64,000 bases of DNA from Thereva unica (taxonomy: Eukaryota; Arthropoda; Insecta; Diptera; Therevidae), in contig OX465284.1 of NCBI GenBank assembly GCA_949987705.1, forward strand, positions 107,801,163 through 107,865,162, read 5' to 3'. Shown one piece after another: positions 47,901 to 55,800 of this stretch (within the stretch, counting starts at the first letter, position 1; each line of letters opens with the position of its first letter). Made by a program: the position numbers and the translations under genes. The notes under the pieces were generated by a model, which saw only the letters and a list, made by a program, of their open reading frames with translations, was not told where the DNA came from and did no database searches.

Positions 47901-48149
47901 TTATTCCGAGAAGTGCCAAAAATTCAAGGTAATTGATTGGACAAAATGGAAAAATATAAAAAAAAATTTAAGAATTTGGAAATTTAATATAGCTTAAGAA
48001 TTGTTACAAATTTGTATAAACACTTAAAAAATCACTAAAAATCTCACCTTACTACTAAAACTACTTCCATTTTCAATCCATATGAGATTATTATCAGCCG
48101 AATTTCTTCTGCTTTCTGCAATATTTCTTCTATAATTTTCTCCGGCCAT
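26844..48149 (-). CDS. Otop: Otopetrin-family proton channel, eight coding exons
   Basis: Otopetrins are proton-selective membrane channels; insect members include acid-sensing ones. Exons on the - strand: 48149-48048, 42810-42663, 38898-38736, 31783-30915, 30861-30522, 30462-30213, 27222-27041, 26979-26844. Spliced length is 2190 nt, giving 729 aa and a stop, with matching phases at all seven GT-AG junctions (0,1,2,1,2,0,2). Residues 1-138 are a polar Ser/Asn/Gln-rich cytoplasmic tail. Twelve hydrophobic segments follow, near 142-166, 175-194, 276-303, 317-339, 354-373, 413-437, 516-537, 547-570, 587-609, 613-640, 656-674 and 690-716. Family hallmarks are FLYPFIIEFCILSAG in segment 6, GREFVTFLIFANVSLWVYYTF in segments 10-11 and the closing HITLPLIMFYRFHSSVC. 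Long variable loops lie at 198-275 and 442-514 (acidic). Introns of 5.2, 3.8, 7.0 and 3.0 kb are full of transposons. It is most like the insect Otop-like genes; I cannot say which paralogue. Confidence 0.95.
27041..27222 (-). CDS. Otop: Otopetrin coding exon 7 (segments 10-11)
   Basis: Residues 625-684. VAQVLVQTPFIVDGMRRC completes segment 10, a basic loop RALRKKKPGRE follows, then segment 11 (FLIFANVSLWVYYTF). This stretch is the clearest otopetrin signature in the window. Acceptor TATTTCCAG, donor TTAAG|GTTAGT, phase 2. Confidence 0.95.
27958..28254 (+). pseudogene. Open frame with retroelement-like repeat
   Basis: A 98-codon frame rich in Ser, Pro and Lys (SSFPIDLKQESSQEPGKPQL, ending PKKNKFDLKVRKE). 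Its middle shares DNA with 19.4-19.54 kb, so it is a dispersed repeat and not a single-copy exon. It could be from a gag-like ORF1; there is no CCHC knuckle. It lies in the otopetrin intron, antisense. Confidence 0.3.
28829..29560 (-). pseudogene. Decayed Jockey-like RT, antisense, in otopetrin intron
   Basis: On the - strand 29540-29395 is open and reads AFGIDLLLRNLI, TSFLSGRSINVVLYGVE and CVPQGSIVTP, closely matching the 36-kb LINE between motifs A and B. The 145-codon frame 29266-28829 continues with NVSALNAPL and GRLWNNLEYFR, like the C-terminal NVAALTKF and TRLWNDLPQSVF of that LINE. Intervening sequence including FADD is not recognisable. Same orientation as otopetrin, in the intron between coding exons 6 and 7. 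Confidence 0.6.
30108..30170. repeat. Triplicated palindrome TGACTAGTCA in otopetrin intron
   Basis: Three head-to-tail 19-20 bp units of TATGACTAGTCACAATT at 30119-30170, each with the 10-bp palindrome TGACTAGTCA. ATTGTGACT at 30112 pairs with AGTCACAAT. They start 43 bp from the donor of otopetrin coding exon 6. Confidence 0.75.
30213..30462 (-). CDS. Otop: Otopetrin coding exon 6 (segments 8-10)
   Basis: Residues 542-624, starting DYFSFGLMLDYIFELVVLVV. It holds segments 8 and 9 and the start of 10 (NILNIITQ). Acceptor TTTTTACAG, donor ACACAG|GTAATT, phase 0. The intron that follows begins with a triplicated palindromic repeat close to the donor. Confidence 0.94.
30522..30861 (-). CDS. Otop: Otopetrin coding exon 5 (segment 7)
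   Basis: Residues 429-540. It starts by completing membrane segment 6 (GVWFMIYSHINK), then an acidic Asp/Ser/Glu-rich loop, then segment 7 (GLILVVVTICFIILFFIAT). Acceptor AATTTCAG, donor GAAAA|GTAAGT. Flanking introns are 53 and 59 bp. Confidence 0.94.
30915..31783 (-). CDS. Otop: Otopetrin coding exon 4 (membrane segments 1-6)
   Basis: Residues 139-427. Acceptor ATCTTCCAG, donor TCAG|GTAATT. It holds membrane segments 1-5 and most of 6, plus the charged loop at 198-275. The family-typical PFLYPFIIEFCIL is at its end and is completed across a 53-bp intron by SAGVWFMIY. Confidence 0.95.
32085..32200 (-). repeat. tRNA-derived SINE, otopetrin intron
   Basis: The - strand reads GGGCTAAGGCGACCGACTAC, CATCCCAGAGGTTCGTGGTT CGAATTC: a tRNA-like head with a B box. 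The next bases run to TTCTTCCACGTAGAAAG, which also follows the 39.4-kb copy (CTTCTTCCACCTAGATAAT). A shared body beyond the tRNA part marks a SINE. Confidence 0.55.
33047..33059 (+). promoter_or_regulatory. DR1-type nuclear-receptor motif in MITE arm
   Basis: GGGTCAAAGGTCA is a direct repeat of the half-site GGTCA with one-base spacing, the consensus bound by HNF4 and RXR/USP-type receptors. It is visible in sequence; activity is inference. Confidence 0.4.
33445..33457 (-). promoter_or_regulatory. DR1-type motif in opposite MITE arm
   Basis: The complement GGGTCAAAGGTCA is the inverted partner of the site at 33047 and identical to it, about 385 bp apart. Confidence 0.4.
33806..34273. mobile_element. 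PIF/Harbinger-like MITE
   Basis: Terminal inverted repeats GAGCGCGTTCAAAAACCTTA at both ends, with a 3-bp target duplication CAG (33803-33805 and 34274-34276). The motif CGTTCAAAAACTCC-GTGGTTAAC recurs subterminally at 33852, 33902 and (inverted) 34195-34160. Size, short target duplication and terminal sequence fit PIF/Harbinger MITEs. It starts only 20 bp after the outer MITE ends. Confidence 0.75.
34290..34865. mobile_element. Second copy of the CAGATAGAC element
   Basis: GGCAAGAACCTGCGTGG, TTTTTGTGGTGAGCTTTG and GTGGGCTTTCAAGCTC match, in order, the complement of 59.18-59.07 kb. Further on, ACACAGATAGACAG and GCCTGGTCTGTATAATTGTC repeat the interior motifs of 58.7-59.05 kb. The 34672-34938 open frame in it is not a gene. 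Confidence 0.5.
34940..35950. other. Otopetrin intron, nothing recognised
   Basis: Unique-looking AT-rich intron sequence upstream of the 36-kb LINE. Confidence 0.5.
35954..37123 (+). pseudogene. Jockey-like LINE, 5'-truncated reverse transcriptase
   Basis: An open frame of about 390 codons covers the C-terminal part of a non-LTR reverse transcriptase. It enters at motif A (ALDISKAFDRVWH, about 35999-36037), then motif B (AGVPQGSILSPALF), the catalytic FADD about 77 residues into the 36044 frame, the thumb (LHILGVTLAKDLRWNDHI) and a C-terminus ending VHRHLLQYPPVPL. The endonuclease and the first RT motifs are missing, as expected from incomplete target-primed reverse transcription. The frame is undamaged, so this is a fairly recent insertion. 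It lies in the otopetrin intron between coding exons 3 and 4, antisense to the gene. Lack of an RNase H domain and the C-terminal layout point to the Jockey group. Confidence 0.88.
37124..37255 (+). mobile_element. 3' UTR and poly(A) tail of the 36-kb LINE
   Basis: C-rich stretch, then a diagnostic 3' UTR (CATGACGGACTAGTAGTACA ... GACTCCTGAGCTTAG) and 19 uninterrupted A residues at 37237-37255. The same 3' end recurs in decayed form at 45.55, 55.32 and 58.45 kb, defining a family. Confidence 0.85.
37256..38735. other. Otopetrin intron, nothing recognised
   Basis: AT-rich. The - frames at 37.83-38.41 kb have no motif or usable splice partner. Confidence 0.5.
38736..38898 (-). CDS. Otop: Otopetrin coding exon 3
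   Basis: Residues 85-137, with RRSSNVTTFYAASVGG followed by a Ser/Gln-rich run and a lysine-rich end (PEEKAKTTR) leading into the first membrane segment. Acceptor TTTTGCAG, donor ACAAG|GTAAGT. The phase-2 split codon AG|A (Arg 138) joins exactly to the next exon. It is too short to stand out as an open frame and was found by reading splice signals. Confidence 0.82.
39355..39460 (-). repeat. tRNA-derived SINE, otopetrin intron
   Basis: The - strand reads GCCCGACTACCATCTCAGAG GTTTGTGGTTCGATTTCACG, closely matching the 32.1-kb copy, then a body ending in CTTCTTCCACCTAGAT. B-box TGGTTCGATTTC. Confidence 0.55.
39771..39835 (+). repeat. Dispersed repeat shared with 55.15 kb
   Basis: TTTCAGGAGGCATAACACTC CGACGAGGCTGTCTCCCGCT AGCCCTGA matches 55148-55207 at about nine bases in ten. 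Probably a retroelement internal fragment. Confidence 0.5.
39912..40172 (+). repeat. Diverged direct repeat, offset about 172 bp
   Basis: TTTTTCACTCGGCTACTACT ATCGTTTCAGACAGAAAAC and TTTTTCACTCTGATCCGACT ATCGGATCAGACCGAAAAC are the cores of two units near 39927 and 40099. Confidence 0.5.
40173..41689. other. Otopetrin intron, unassigned
   Basis: Degenerate short repeats (AGACTAGACTAAT-like, near 40.93 kb). The last few hundred bases may be 5' parts of the LINE relative at 41.7 kb. Confidence 0.4.
41690..42345 (+). pseudogene. Decayed relative of the 36-kb Jockey-like LINE
   Basis: A pre-RT segment (GRPGLRQPSSGDWVSLAVAL in the frame 41507-41896) shares its DNA with the 19.04-kb copy. At 42.06-42.34 kb nucleotide identity to the 36.0-36.28 kb LINE resumes: KVFDRVRHPKLQ, FLSGRSIKVV, QRVQFYHLF and a disrupted FADD at 42314-42335, with several frameshifts. 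Located in the otopetrin intron between coding exons 2 and 3, antisense to the gene. Confidence 0.62.
42663..42810 (-). CDS. Otop: Otopetrin coding exon 2
   Basis: Residues 35-83, beginning VPSKSNTEISFINPAFSL. Acceptor ACTTTCAG, donor CAAA|GTAAGT. It ends in phase 1, and the split codon A|GG (Arg 84) is completed by the exon at 38898. It is part of the variable N-terminal tail. Confidence 0.8.
42972..43158 (-). CDS. Possible terminal exon of an unidentified membrane protein
   Basis: A 62-codon open frame preceded by an AG and ending in TAA, within the first otopetrin intron on the same strand. It reads like real protein: PMKMCSVPHDGFVPDRFSSN, then a strong hydrophobic segment (IFWAFLILSTLFSTAQGLLLYYFF), then a short basic tail (GIKGYLKIFN). 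That layout would fit the last membrane helix and cytoplasmic end of a multi-pass protein. No partner exon was found, and the first codon is TTG, so it is not a complete small gene. It could be an exon of a nested gene, an orphaned exon or chance. Skipping it leaves the otopetrin frame intact. Confidence 0.3.
44184..44570 (+). pseudogene. Decayed relative of the 36-kb Jockey-like LINE
   Basis: The 128-codon frame contains FGSFLSGHSLKILLDTIESK, FLQGSILSQTLFLISSNDL and NPPHSYAFDN, aligning to FLSGRSIKVVLDGVKSES, PQGSILSPALFLIFINDL and NPLLSFADDG of the 36-kb LINE. The catalytic FADD is changed to AFDN, so it would be inactive. It breaks off near 44.5 kb; the family 3' end appears at 45.55 kb. 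Confidence 0.65.
44800..45530 (-). pseudogene. LOA/R1-like fragment: RT thumb and RNase H
   Basis: On the - strand 45.50-45.25 kb reads VILWLIRPIIMYASIAWWGK followed by MSAYLRITRA, the RT thumb/connection pattern (hLWLY--hVRPIh-YG-hhWW). At 45.13-44.85 kb it reads AFWYTDGSKTD, then NNVTLTWITGHDGHIGNEIV and GLARAEE, a clear RNase H (YTDGSK and the V-GH-G--GNE-AD-LAR end). Stops and shifts interrupt it. It separates a LINE body (44.2-44.6) from its 3' end (45.55), on the opposite strand. Confidence 0.65.
45545..45643 (+). mobile_element. Decayed 3' end of the same LINE family
   Basis: CAAGCTTGCTACTAGAC ... GGTAGTACAAAAGGTGACCC followed by an A run matches the 3' UTR at 37.14-37.26 kb. It sits downstream of a decayed RT fragment at 44.2 kb but is separated from it by an oppositely oriented LOA-like fragment, suggesting nested insertion. 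Confidence 0.6.
46280..47250 (-). pseudogene. Tc1-like transposase remnant
   Basis: Reading the - strand from 47.25 kb: RSSGEEIEWIKKLGEEDCSN is an N-terminal helix-turn-helix with a following IAVRLGI; at about 46.87-46.80 kb KWNPVIFSDEKRFCLA contains the Tc1 catalytic FSDEKxF motif; at 46.47-46.40 kb TTAELRTAIKTAWQEI matches the C-terminal end of Tc1 transposases. Frames shift several times between the blocks. I could not define terminal inverted repeats. It lies in the first otopetrin intron, same orientation as the gene. Confidence 0.65.
48048..48149 (-). CDS. Otop: Otopetrin coding exon 1 (start)
   Basis: Residues 1-34, beginning MAGENYRRNIAESRRNS. The ATG is preceded by TTTA-rich leader sequence with no in-frame upstream ATG, and its context AAATATGGC is acceptable. 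Donor AAG|GTGAGA gives a phase-0 junction to the exon at 42810. The exon is short and polar, so it is supported by the fit of frame and splice sites rather than by a domain. Confidence 0.75.
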
Positions 48150-50133
48150 ATTTATTTATTTATTTATTTATTTTTTTTTTTTTTGGAAAAAAACTTATTT
48201 AAAAAAAAACACTTAAAATTCAAATTCAACAAAGAACAAAACTAAAATAAGATATTTGCACAGACTTTCTCTTATCTCAAAATATCACAAAATTAATGTA
48301 ATAAATTAAAAAAATAAAACACCACGAAATAATCTACCCGCAATAAAAGCACATTGTCGCGGCCACTCCTTAAGACAAACTAAGCGTTATCGCGCAGGGA
48401 AAGTGAATTTAAAACGACTTCAGTCGAGGGAAAATTGAAATTTAAAATCTCGGACGCTTAATCGAAAAAAAGGAATTAACGATTTCATTTGATCAGGGAA
48501 AAGCCCCCAGGTGTTAGGCAATCAGCGGTGATAAGAAAAGGTGCATTTCATATCGCGAGCATTTCTCCTCGGCCAATTTATTGTCGTCATCACATTACAA
48601 CACGGCGAGGGTGGAAAAATGCGGCACGCTTTTTAATTGATTCGTGCTACAATTTCGCAAGTGATGCAAGAAGGTTTGTTCCGTATCGACAGGTATAAAG
48701 AGTAATGATCGAGTTCGCAGAAACGTGTTTATCGCACGTGCAATTAAAAAAATTAATTCTAGATAAAACGACGAAAAAATATTTGTACTTGGTCACAAAA
48801 AATGGGGATTTTACTTAATAGTGCACAAACAGAAAAACGAAATAGTCAATATTTACCCAGACAATAAAATTCCAGGTGTACAATGATTGGCTGATTGACG
48901 GACATATTCCCGGCCACTTTACTGCAGGTGACCATAGCCCAGATTAGTTGAGATTAGTGAGTGTGGTGGCAAACTTTGTGTCTCATTGTAACACCCTTCA
49001 ATTAACGTGTGTAAATAATCACATAATACGGCTAAGATTAGAAAATTATGCTCGATTGTTTTCGACGTTCTGTTTATCAAAGGCCAGCTTATAAATTTAC
49101 CTGTGTTATCTGCCAAAATATACTTCCGAACGTAATAAAATGTCTTGAGTCAGTCACCTATTATTGAAACTTTAATCTTTTTCTCAACAATGGGATATTT
49201 TGCGTGCGAATACAAAAAATAGTGGGTGTTGTAAATTATGGAGAGTCTTCGTGAAATTTATTTTATGTAATTTAGAAGTTATTTCCTTTTTAACAAAAAT
49301 CCATACTTCATATGTATTCGCTTAGTTGGTAATCTTGATTTCAACAATCTGTCAAACTTTATATTTACAACGTATTTGTAGTTTCCTGCTATCTCAGAAA
49401 AAGTGCAGAAACTTCAAAACAAAAATTTCATAGGAATCAGACTGATGACGTAAATTCTGCTTAACGTTTTATGTTTCATGAAAATTTTGATAAAAGATAA
49501 AAATTTTCTGCATAACTACCTACTATAAAAAAATTAAGACTAAACAAGGTAAGGTCAGCGAAGACCATGCACTGTCCTTCGTAACCCTCATTCTAATTTT
49601 AGCCACCTCGTTCTTAACGAGGCATTTTCTTCTGTTTTCTGTACAGGCATTCTAATATTAGTAATGAAGGCTCCTAACACTATCTCCAAATCCCTCAGAC
49701 TCCCCTTAATCTATCCAATCTTTTTTCTATCCTTCAAGTTAAGCTTACTCTAGCCATTAAGGGCCGTAAACATCATCGAGGTATACCTTTAATCGAAAGC
49801 CAAGGATTACCTCCACCAACAATCTGTTTTCATTCTCGGCAAGATCGCCATGAGAACCGTATCCATTTTTGGCAAGATCGCTATGAATGAAAAGGCCGAT
49901 ACTGTGCAAAAGCAATACCAGTCGGATAAAATAGCCTGCTAGATAATTGGTTATTAATACTCGTACCTCAACGGGTGGAACAAAAGCAACCCAACCCTTC
50001 TGAGAAAGGGCAGAAAACACCTCAATCGTTTTCCAAAGAGAAGATCGAGCGAGAGTCCAAAATTGACAAAATTTACCAGAGCCCCCCCAAGAAAAAAGTC
50101 AGTACCCTAACGTAACAGGTACGGGAGCAGCAG
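48150..50133. other. Upstream of otopetrin exon 1
   Basis: Begins with a TTTA-repeat and a T-run (48150-48184) that would be in the 5' leader. A 12-bp palindrome CGACTTCAGTCG is at 48414. 48.4-48.72 kb is less AT-rich and could hold promoter elements, but no specific site can be supported. Confidence 0.35.
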
Positions 50134-50870
50134 GTGCATTCCAGTCAGGCCTACAAGGATTGCAGAGTGAAGTGGTCAGAGATCTCCTACATGTGTAGCC
50201 TTGATGGGCGAGAGGGGTTTGGGGACAAATTAGCCCCGAAATCTGTATTAAGAAGGAAGCCAAACTATCATAGATGGTTTTCGACCATATCCATCAGTAG
50301 AGGGAAATTAACACATTGCTATGACTCTGCCGAGGTAATTAGAGGCTTTCAGAAGCGAACATCAGGCCTCAAAGGACTAACTAAAATCAGTGACATATGC
50401 GAAGACAGGAGCCTCAACCTCCTTCCATGGGTGGATATCCCGAGGAGACCTACAGCCCGTTCTCTAGTTCGTCCAAAGTGAAAACCCTGCGGTTCCAACG
50501 TATGACTGGCAGGTCACCAAAACAGAGGAACTGTAGAGAAAGGCATTTTTCATTCTTTCTCCTTATCATCGAGGAGTTCATTGAGGTAGTGGAGAGGAAT
50601 GACGGCCGTCTTAGGTTCGGCATCGGGCGTCAGAGAGGAGGAGTGGCCCTACCTGAACAAACTGGTAGAGGGATTCAAGTTGGTGGAGAGCGACAATGAT
50701 TGCATCCAGGGAGCATCTAAAAATGCTTGAGATCTTACAGATTAATATCCAACACTTCACAACAGCCACAGATAACCTTCACATTTCCTCCTAGGTGTCG
50801 CCTTAATACAAGAGGCCCATGGACAGACAGTACAACAACTTTTACTTCCGATTTTGTTAAAATTCCTATC
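50134..50870 (+). pseudogene. Retrotransposon 5' fragment (ORF1 end and endonuclease start)
   Basis: A 115-codon frame (50134-50481), then overlapping frames, lead to EILQINIQHFTTATDNLHIS at about 50.73-50.79 kb and GVALIQEAHG at about 50.80-50.82 kb. That pair is the opening of an R1/LOA-type endonuclease (hLQINhxHxxxAxxxL ... hxLhQEP). The upstream frame is therefore probably the end of ORF1, though it has no recognisable knuckle. Confidence 0.4.
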
Positions 50871-50941
50871 TCTTCTTTATTTCCAGTTCTACGGACTTAA
50901 CTGTAGTTATATTGCAGCTAAAAGGGGGGACAAGTCTTTAC

Positions 50942-53900
50942 TTAGCCTAACTCTGCATGGCTCATGATCTGTCTGCACCCCGCGGAGTTCACGTAGATGA
51001 CAAGAGCCCTAAATTTGAATAGGGCCGATCTGGTCGATGAGTGCAACGCTAACGCCAGCTTTGTGAGAGCATCAAGAGTAAGAGGAAACGAGGAGGAGTC
51101 ACTATTCGACTTTATCATCAAATAATCCAAACCTAGCTGTTGTAACTTGGACAACACTCTACCCTCGTATTCCCAAGCACTAATAATTTCTAGGGATGGA
51201 AGTGAAACATTCAAAAAAGAAAACTGGAGAGTATGAAATCAAGTGTCTTTCAAGTGGATCAGCCACCGATACGCGACCAAACATACCATCTCCTCTCCAG
51301 TATGCGAGTGTATAAGCGATGATCGTGATGAATTGATTCGGCGTCGTTTGTAAAAGCTTAGGATGTCGCATGGAACAATTTGGCGAATATTACGTAAGGA
51401 TTTTGGTTTAACAGCATACAAAATTCAACTCGTACAGATATTGAAACCGGCCGCGACCTTCTCAATCGGCCACTAAACTCACGCTTGTTTCATTTGTACT
51501 TGAAGTACACTTCAAGTAACCTTCTTCGTGCACACAGTCAAGCTCGTGCAGCCACTGGTTCAAGATTGCCGTTAGAGTTTTTTTTTTTTGATGGAACAGT
51601 TACTGGGGTAGTAGTGATCAGCGCTATCACATTCCAATGGTGACCCGAAGATAAGAGAGAGTGGCCTCGTCAACGTCGGCCCTTTTTCTAAAATGTTTAC
51701 TTTATGCATGCACCCGAGTGTATTTATGCTCAAAAATTCCGCCTGTTATATTCGTGCTTCTTCTTTTTCGAGTGAAAAAATCAAATTTTGTCACACTGGG
51801 TATGTGTTTTTTACTGGCTGGTGACCCCTTTTTTCATTTAAACAAAAAAAAGGCTCCACCGAATGCTATGAAATTTTTTTAGAGGCCGTTTTCGTTAATA
51901 TTCTTAGATTGGCACCTCAAAGAAGGCGATATCTTTTTTGGTTTGTGCGATATCGAGCAGGAAAAAACGCACACACACCCAAACATGCTTCTTCTTAAAA
52001 TGTTTTTCGGACCTTGAAAAATGAAAATACGTTGAAAATTAAGATCTCGATTTTCAGACCGATTACAATAACTTCCCTATAAACTGAGATATTAAAAAAT
52101 TTATAATATTGAAATGAGGTAAGTCTTGTTAGTTTCTTATAAGGGCTTTAAGAGGCAAACCTCATTACAAATGAAATATGGGTCGATGCCAATATCTGCC
52201 TTACGTTCGCAAAGCTCTTTTAAGGGTCTTAGTTGTTGTTGTTGCATTGTTTCATATTTCAGCAATGATTCATACTCCATAGATTGGTTTCGGTTCAATT
52301 ACAGAGGTCAAGCAGCATTGGACGTGACCAGTACTCAGTTGGGGAACCGCATTGGTAAAACGACACTCGCGTTTAAAAATATAAAGCTTTTGACACCGGC
52401 GTAGTTATTACTAATATATCTACACCGAAATTCTCAAATTGGAGCTAGGGTACAAATGAATTTGAACTCTTGGATATTAGAAATAATGACTGTTCAACAG
52501 CCGAATTGTTCTAGTGTAAGGTCTGTCTTTCTTTATGCATTTTTTTTTTGTAATCCTTTAATTTGTGCAGTATAAGCCTTGCGTGACCATGGATCAAATT
52601 CCAAGGTTAGCCTAGCATATTTTAATTTATTCCTTCAGATTTCGTAGGAAGCCATTTTTTATATACACGATGTCGTCCCATTGGAGTTCAATGACCTATA
52701 ATTATTTGACGTGTTTCGTGAAACCAAAAAATCTGTCTGTTCAGTTAATCCTGTCAGAGTTCGATTCCTGATATATGGAATCAAAACAGCTTTGCTGAGA
52801 TTGGAATTTGGTCCTATGAAAACGCACTAGATAGAGTCTTACTTACTAATCAATCTCATACGCATTTAGTTTTGTATAATCCAACCACTCAAAGCCCGAA
52901 TCTCCTGTCAAATTTCTCGCGCCGATAATAAAGTTAAAGTAATCCCAAAGTGCTTTAACAAAAATATACTGTTACCCAAATTTCTTTGGAGCATGTTCTT
53001 GAAAGAGTTGTGTTACCCGTCATATACAAAAATATCCCGTCAATAATATTTTCTCGGGTGACATTCCCCCCTCCTTATTTATTTAATTTTTTTTTTAAAT
53101 TTCCTTATGTCACGCCTTCTTCATTTTTATTTTCGCAAGATTTCCGCCTAGCACTTGACATGTGTCCGATCTGTTGCCAAAGTAAATAGTTATCCCCCCA
53201 TTATCATCGATAAGAAATCCTCCAAATCCCCAAATTCTGCTTAGGCTAAGTACCCTTCAAAAGTCTCCGCCAAGATAAGCCGAGCACTAGCCGCGCACCA
53301 CCAACCACCACCGAGGAGCAGCCCTGGTTGGTGGCATTCAGCCTCACAACAAGAGAAACGATTTTTTCTGTTCACAGCATTTGATAATGAAGGTAAGCCC
53401 TCGATTTACGCAGATAAAGACCGGCTTTGATATGACTTAATTCATTTAAGCCCATCGTTTCGTGCGATTCCAGTGGTTTTTTTCTGGCCTGTGTTTCGGA
53501 GCAAATCTTTTCATGGAGCTCCCGACGAGGACAAGCGCCGGGGAAAATCCTTTCAGACACATCAAAACTTCGGGCATCAGGAGACGAGAGAGATCTGCAC
53601 CTTGGCTATTATAGGGGCACGCTGGACCGGCGCGGGGGTGTGGGTGTGTCAGCCCGCTTTCAGGTGTTAATTAAATTTCTGAAATTAAAATGTTTTGTTT
53701 GCATAAATTGGAAAATCCCATAAAATAAAAACCAGAGCCTCATCCCCAGATGCGAATCTCTCTCTGGGTAAAGAGCCCCGAGCCCCATCAAGGTGTGCTG
53801 CTGCTGGTATTGAATAGGCGCCTGAACACCGCCCGAATGGTATGAATGACTACTGACTGGACTAGTGGTCACCGGGCTGGACGAAGCGGTAATCCTCGAT

Positions 53901-54729
53901 TAACCTGGAAGTTTAAACAGACGACAGCCATAATAGTTGGCATCCGGAGTCCGCTTGTCTGACGCTGGTGATATTCTTTTTTCGTTTTGTTAATGCAACT
54001 GAAATCGGTTTCGTCATTCTTTTTCAATTGTCCATTTATGTCCATCAATGAGCTCCTACAATGGCAGTTTTAATTGAATTCGCTGAGTTCTCATCGATTC
54101 ATTGTTTGGCTTATTTCGATTCAATTGACTCTATCGGAACGGTCGACTGGCTGCTGCTAGGTGATGATGGGAAACTTTTTGTGAGTCTATTTTTAATATA
54201 ATTTTATATAAAGGAGAATGGCACTTTTGCTGGGAATTGATATTCTCGAAATAATGGACGAGATATATGTTACATGCACGAATTTTAAACAAACGACAGG
54301 GCAGCATGTACAGAGTTCAGGAAGCTTAATAAACGACGACAATAAATCTGCTGGGGATCAGTTCATTCATTTTCTGTTGACACAATGTGATAAGTGACAG
54401 CATCTATTTATAGCGTTTATCTATGGGGCATTTTCTGAACCTAGTTTGAAACCCTTGAATCATGAACTCGTTTAAAACCCAAGTAATTCGCTGGATAAGA
54501 AATCACTGAGTCTGTGTGTTCAATAGAAGAACAAAAATATAACAGTTGACACAAACGTTTATTAATGTTGGCAGATCAGTTGCTATGATACTAGTTAAAA
54601 TTGGTCCAAACATGATCCATTTCTAGGATAACTCAATAAGTCAATTAAAAACCAAATGGCACCATCACTTTAAGAGTGCTTTTGTTGTCCGCTGACCCTA
54701 AAACGGCTTGAAAGTGCTCGATCCAAATA
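50942..54729. other. No gene seen
   Basis: Long stretch without a supportable gene. AT-rich, with T-runs and scattered short frames. ACCACCAACCACCACC with its complement GGTTGGTGG near 53.3 kb is a small inverted repeat. Confidence 0.45.
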
Positions 54730-54770
54730 ATGGAGTTGAAATCATGGGTGTGGGCGGGCGGGTCATCACT

Positions 54771-54985
54771 CAAGTCGGATCGAATTGAATCAAATCGGAT
54801 CAAACAGGATCAAACCGGATTAAACCTGATCAAACCGGACCAAATCGGACCGAATTGGTTCAAATCGTATCAAATGGGATCAAATCAGATCAAATCGGGT
54901 GGAATTGGTTCAAATTGGATCAAATCGGGTCGAATCGATCCAAATCGGATCAAATCGTTTCAAATCGGCTTAAATCATTGGTATC
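54771..54985 (+). repeat. CAAATCGGAT array, 10-bp period, left block
   Basis: About 21 imperfect units of CAAATCGGAT / CAAACCGGAC. The frame 54730-54990 encodes a 10-residue-period peptide only because the DNA is repetitive. Confidence 0.85.
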
Positions 54986-54997
54986 CCTAATAAGGCA

Positions 54998-55072
54998 TCC
55001 CGCCGGCTTAACCGATTAATAATAGGGTACCAAATTTCCGCTTAGGTCGGGTCTTCACCTAGCGGTTGGGGT
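54998..55072 (+). repeat. Left arm of inverted pair around the array
   Basis: TTCCGCTTAGGTCGGGTCTT CACCTAGC and the preceding AACCGATTAATA-TAGGGTA are inverted at 55800-55736 (roughly four bases in five identical over 60 bp). Confidence 0.6.
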
Positions 55073-55321
55073 ACCTCCTTTTTCTCCTGATAGTCGCGTA
55101 CTGTTGGTGTCACAGCTTTTTTGGGCGGGTTAGCGGGATTCACTTGTTTCAGGAGGCACAACACTCCAACAAGACTGTCTCCCGCTAGTCCTGACGGTTG
55201 TGGCTCATCCAGCTGCTAAAAAAAAGAGCTACAACAGAGTGGAAATGCGAAGATCACTGCCTCGTCCTCATTCATCCACCAGACTACCTTTAACCTTTCG
55301 TATTATGTTTATATTTGCCTG

Positions 55322-55427
55322 TCAAGCTTACTACTAGACAGTGCACCATGCGCTGAACGACACGACAGACTAGAGGTACAAAGGGTGATTCCAGAGCTTG
55401 AGCATGAAATATAAAAACAAAAAAATC
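55322..55427 (+). mobile_element. Short LINE 3' end inside a 10-bp array
   Basis: CAAGCTTACTACTAGACAGT ... GAGGTACAAAGGGTGATTCC, ending in ATAAAAACAAAAAAA, matches the 37.2-kb LINE tail. The tail abuts the second half of the CAAATCGGAT-type array, so this severely truncated copy appears to have landed in the array. Confidence 0.6.
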
Positions 55428-55636
55428 GGATAAAATCGGACCAAATCGGTTCAAATCGGATCAAATCAGACCAAATCGGTTCAATCAGCTAAAATCGGAT
55501 CAAATCCGGCTAAATCGGATCAAATCGGACCAAATCGGTTCAAACCGGACCAAGTCGGTTCAAATCGGACCAAATCGGTTCAAATCGGATCAAATTGATA
55601 CAAATAGAATTAAATCGCTTCAAATTCAAATCGAAC
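55425..55636 (+). repeat. CAAATCGGAT array, right block
   Basis: Same 10-bp unit, resuming after a 440-bp interruption that ends in a LINE 3' tail. About 20 units. Confidence 0.85.
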
Positions 55637-55735
55637 CGGCCCCGAGTAGGGGCACACAGCAGTCTTCCTTTTCAGGCACACTATAGTCCAGTCATTTTCT
55701 TTTTTTTTTTTTTGGATAGACAACTCGACTGTTGA

Positions 55736-55800
55736 ACTGGCTAGGTGAAGACCCGGCCTAAGCGGAACAATGATACCCTGCTATCAACCGATTGCTTATA
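55736..55800 (-). repeat. Right arm of inverted pair around the array
   Basis: GCTAGGTGAAGACCCGGCCT AAGCGGAA is the complement of the arm at 54998-55072. Together they enclose the LINE tail and the right array block. Confidence 0.6.

Noticed and set aside
54730..54990. Open frame encoding a 10-residue repeat peptide
   Set aside because: The periodicity comes from the 10-bp DNA array; no start context or splice sites support translation.
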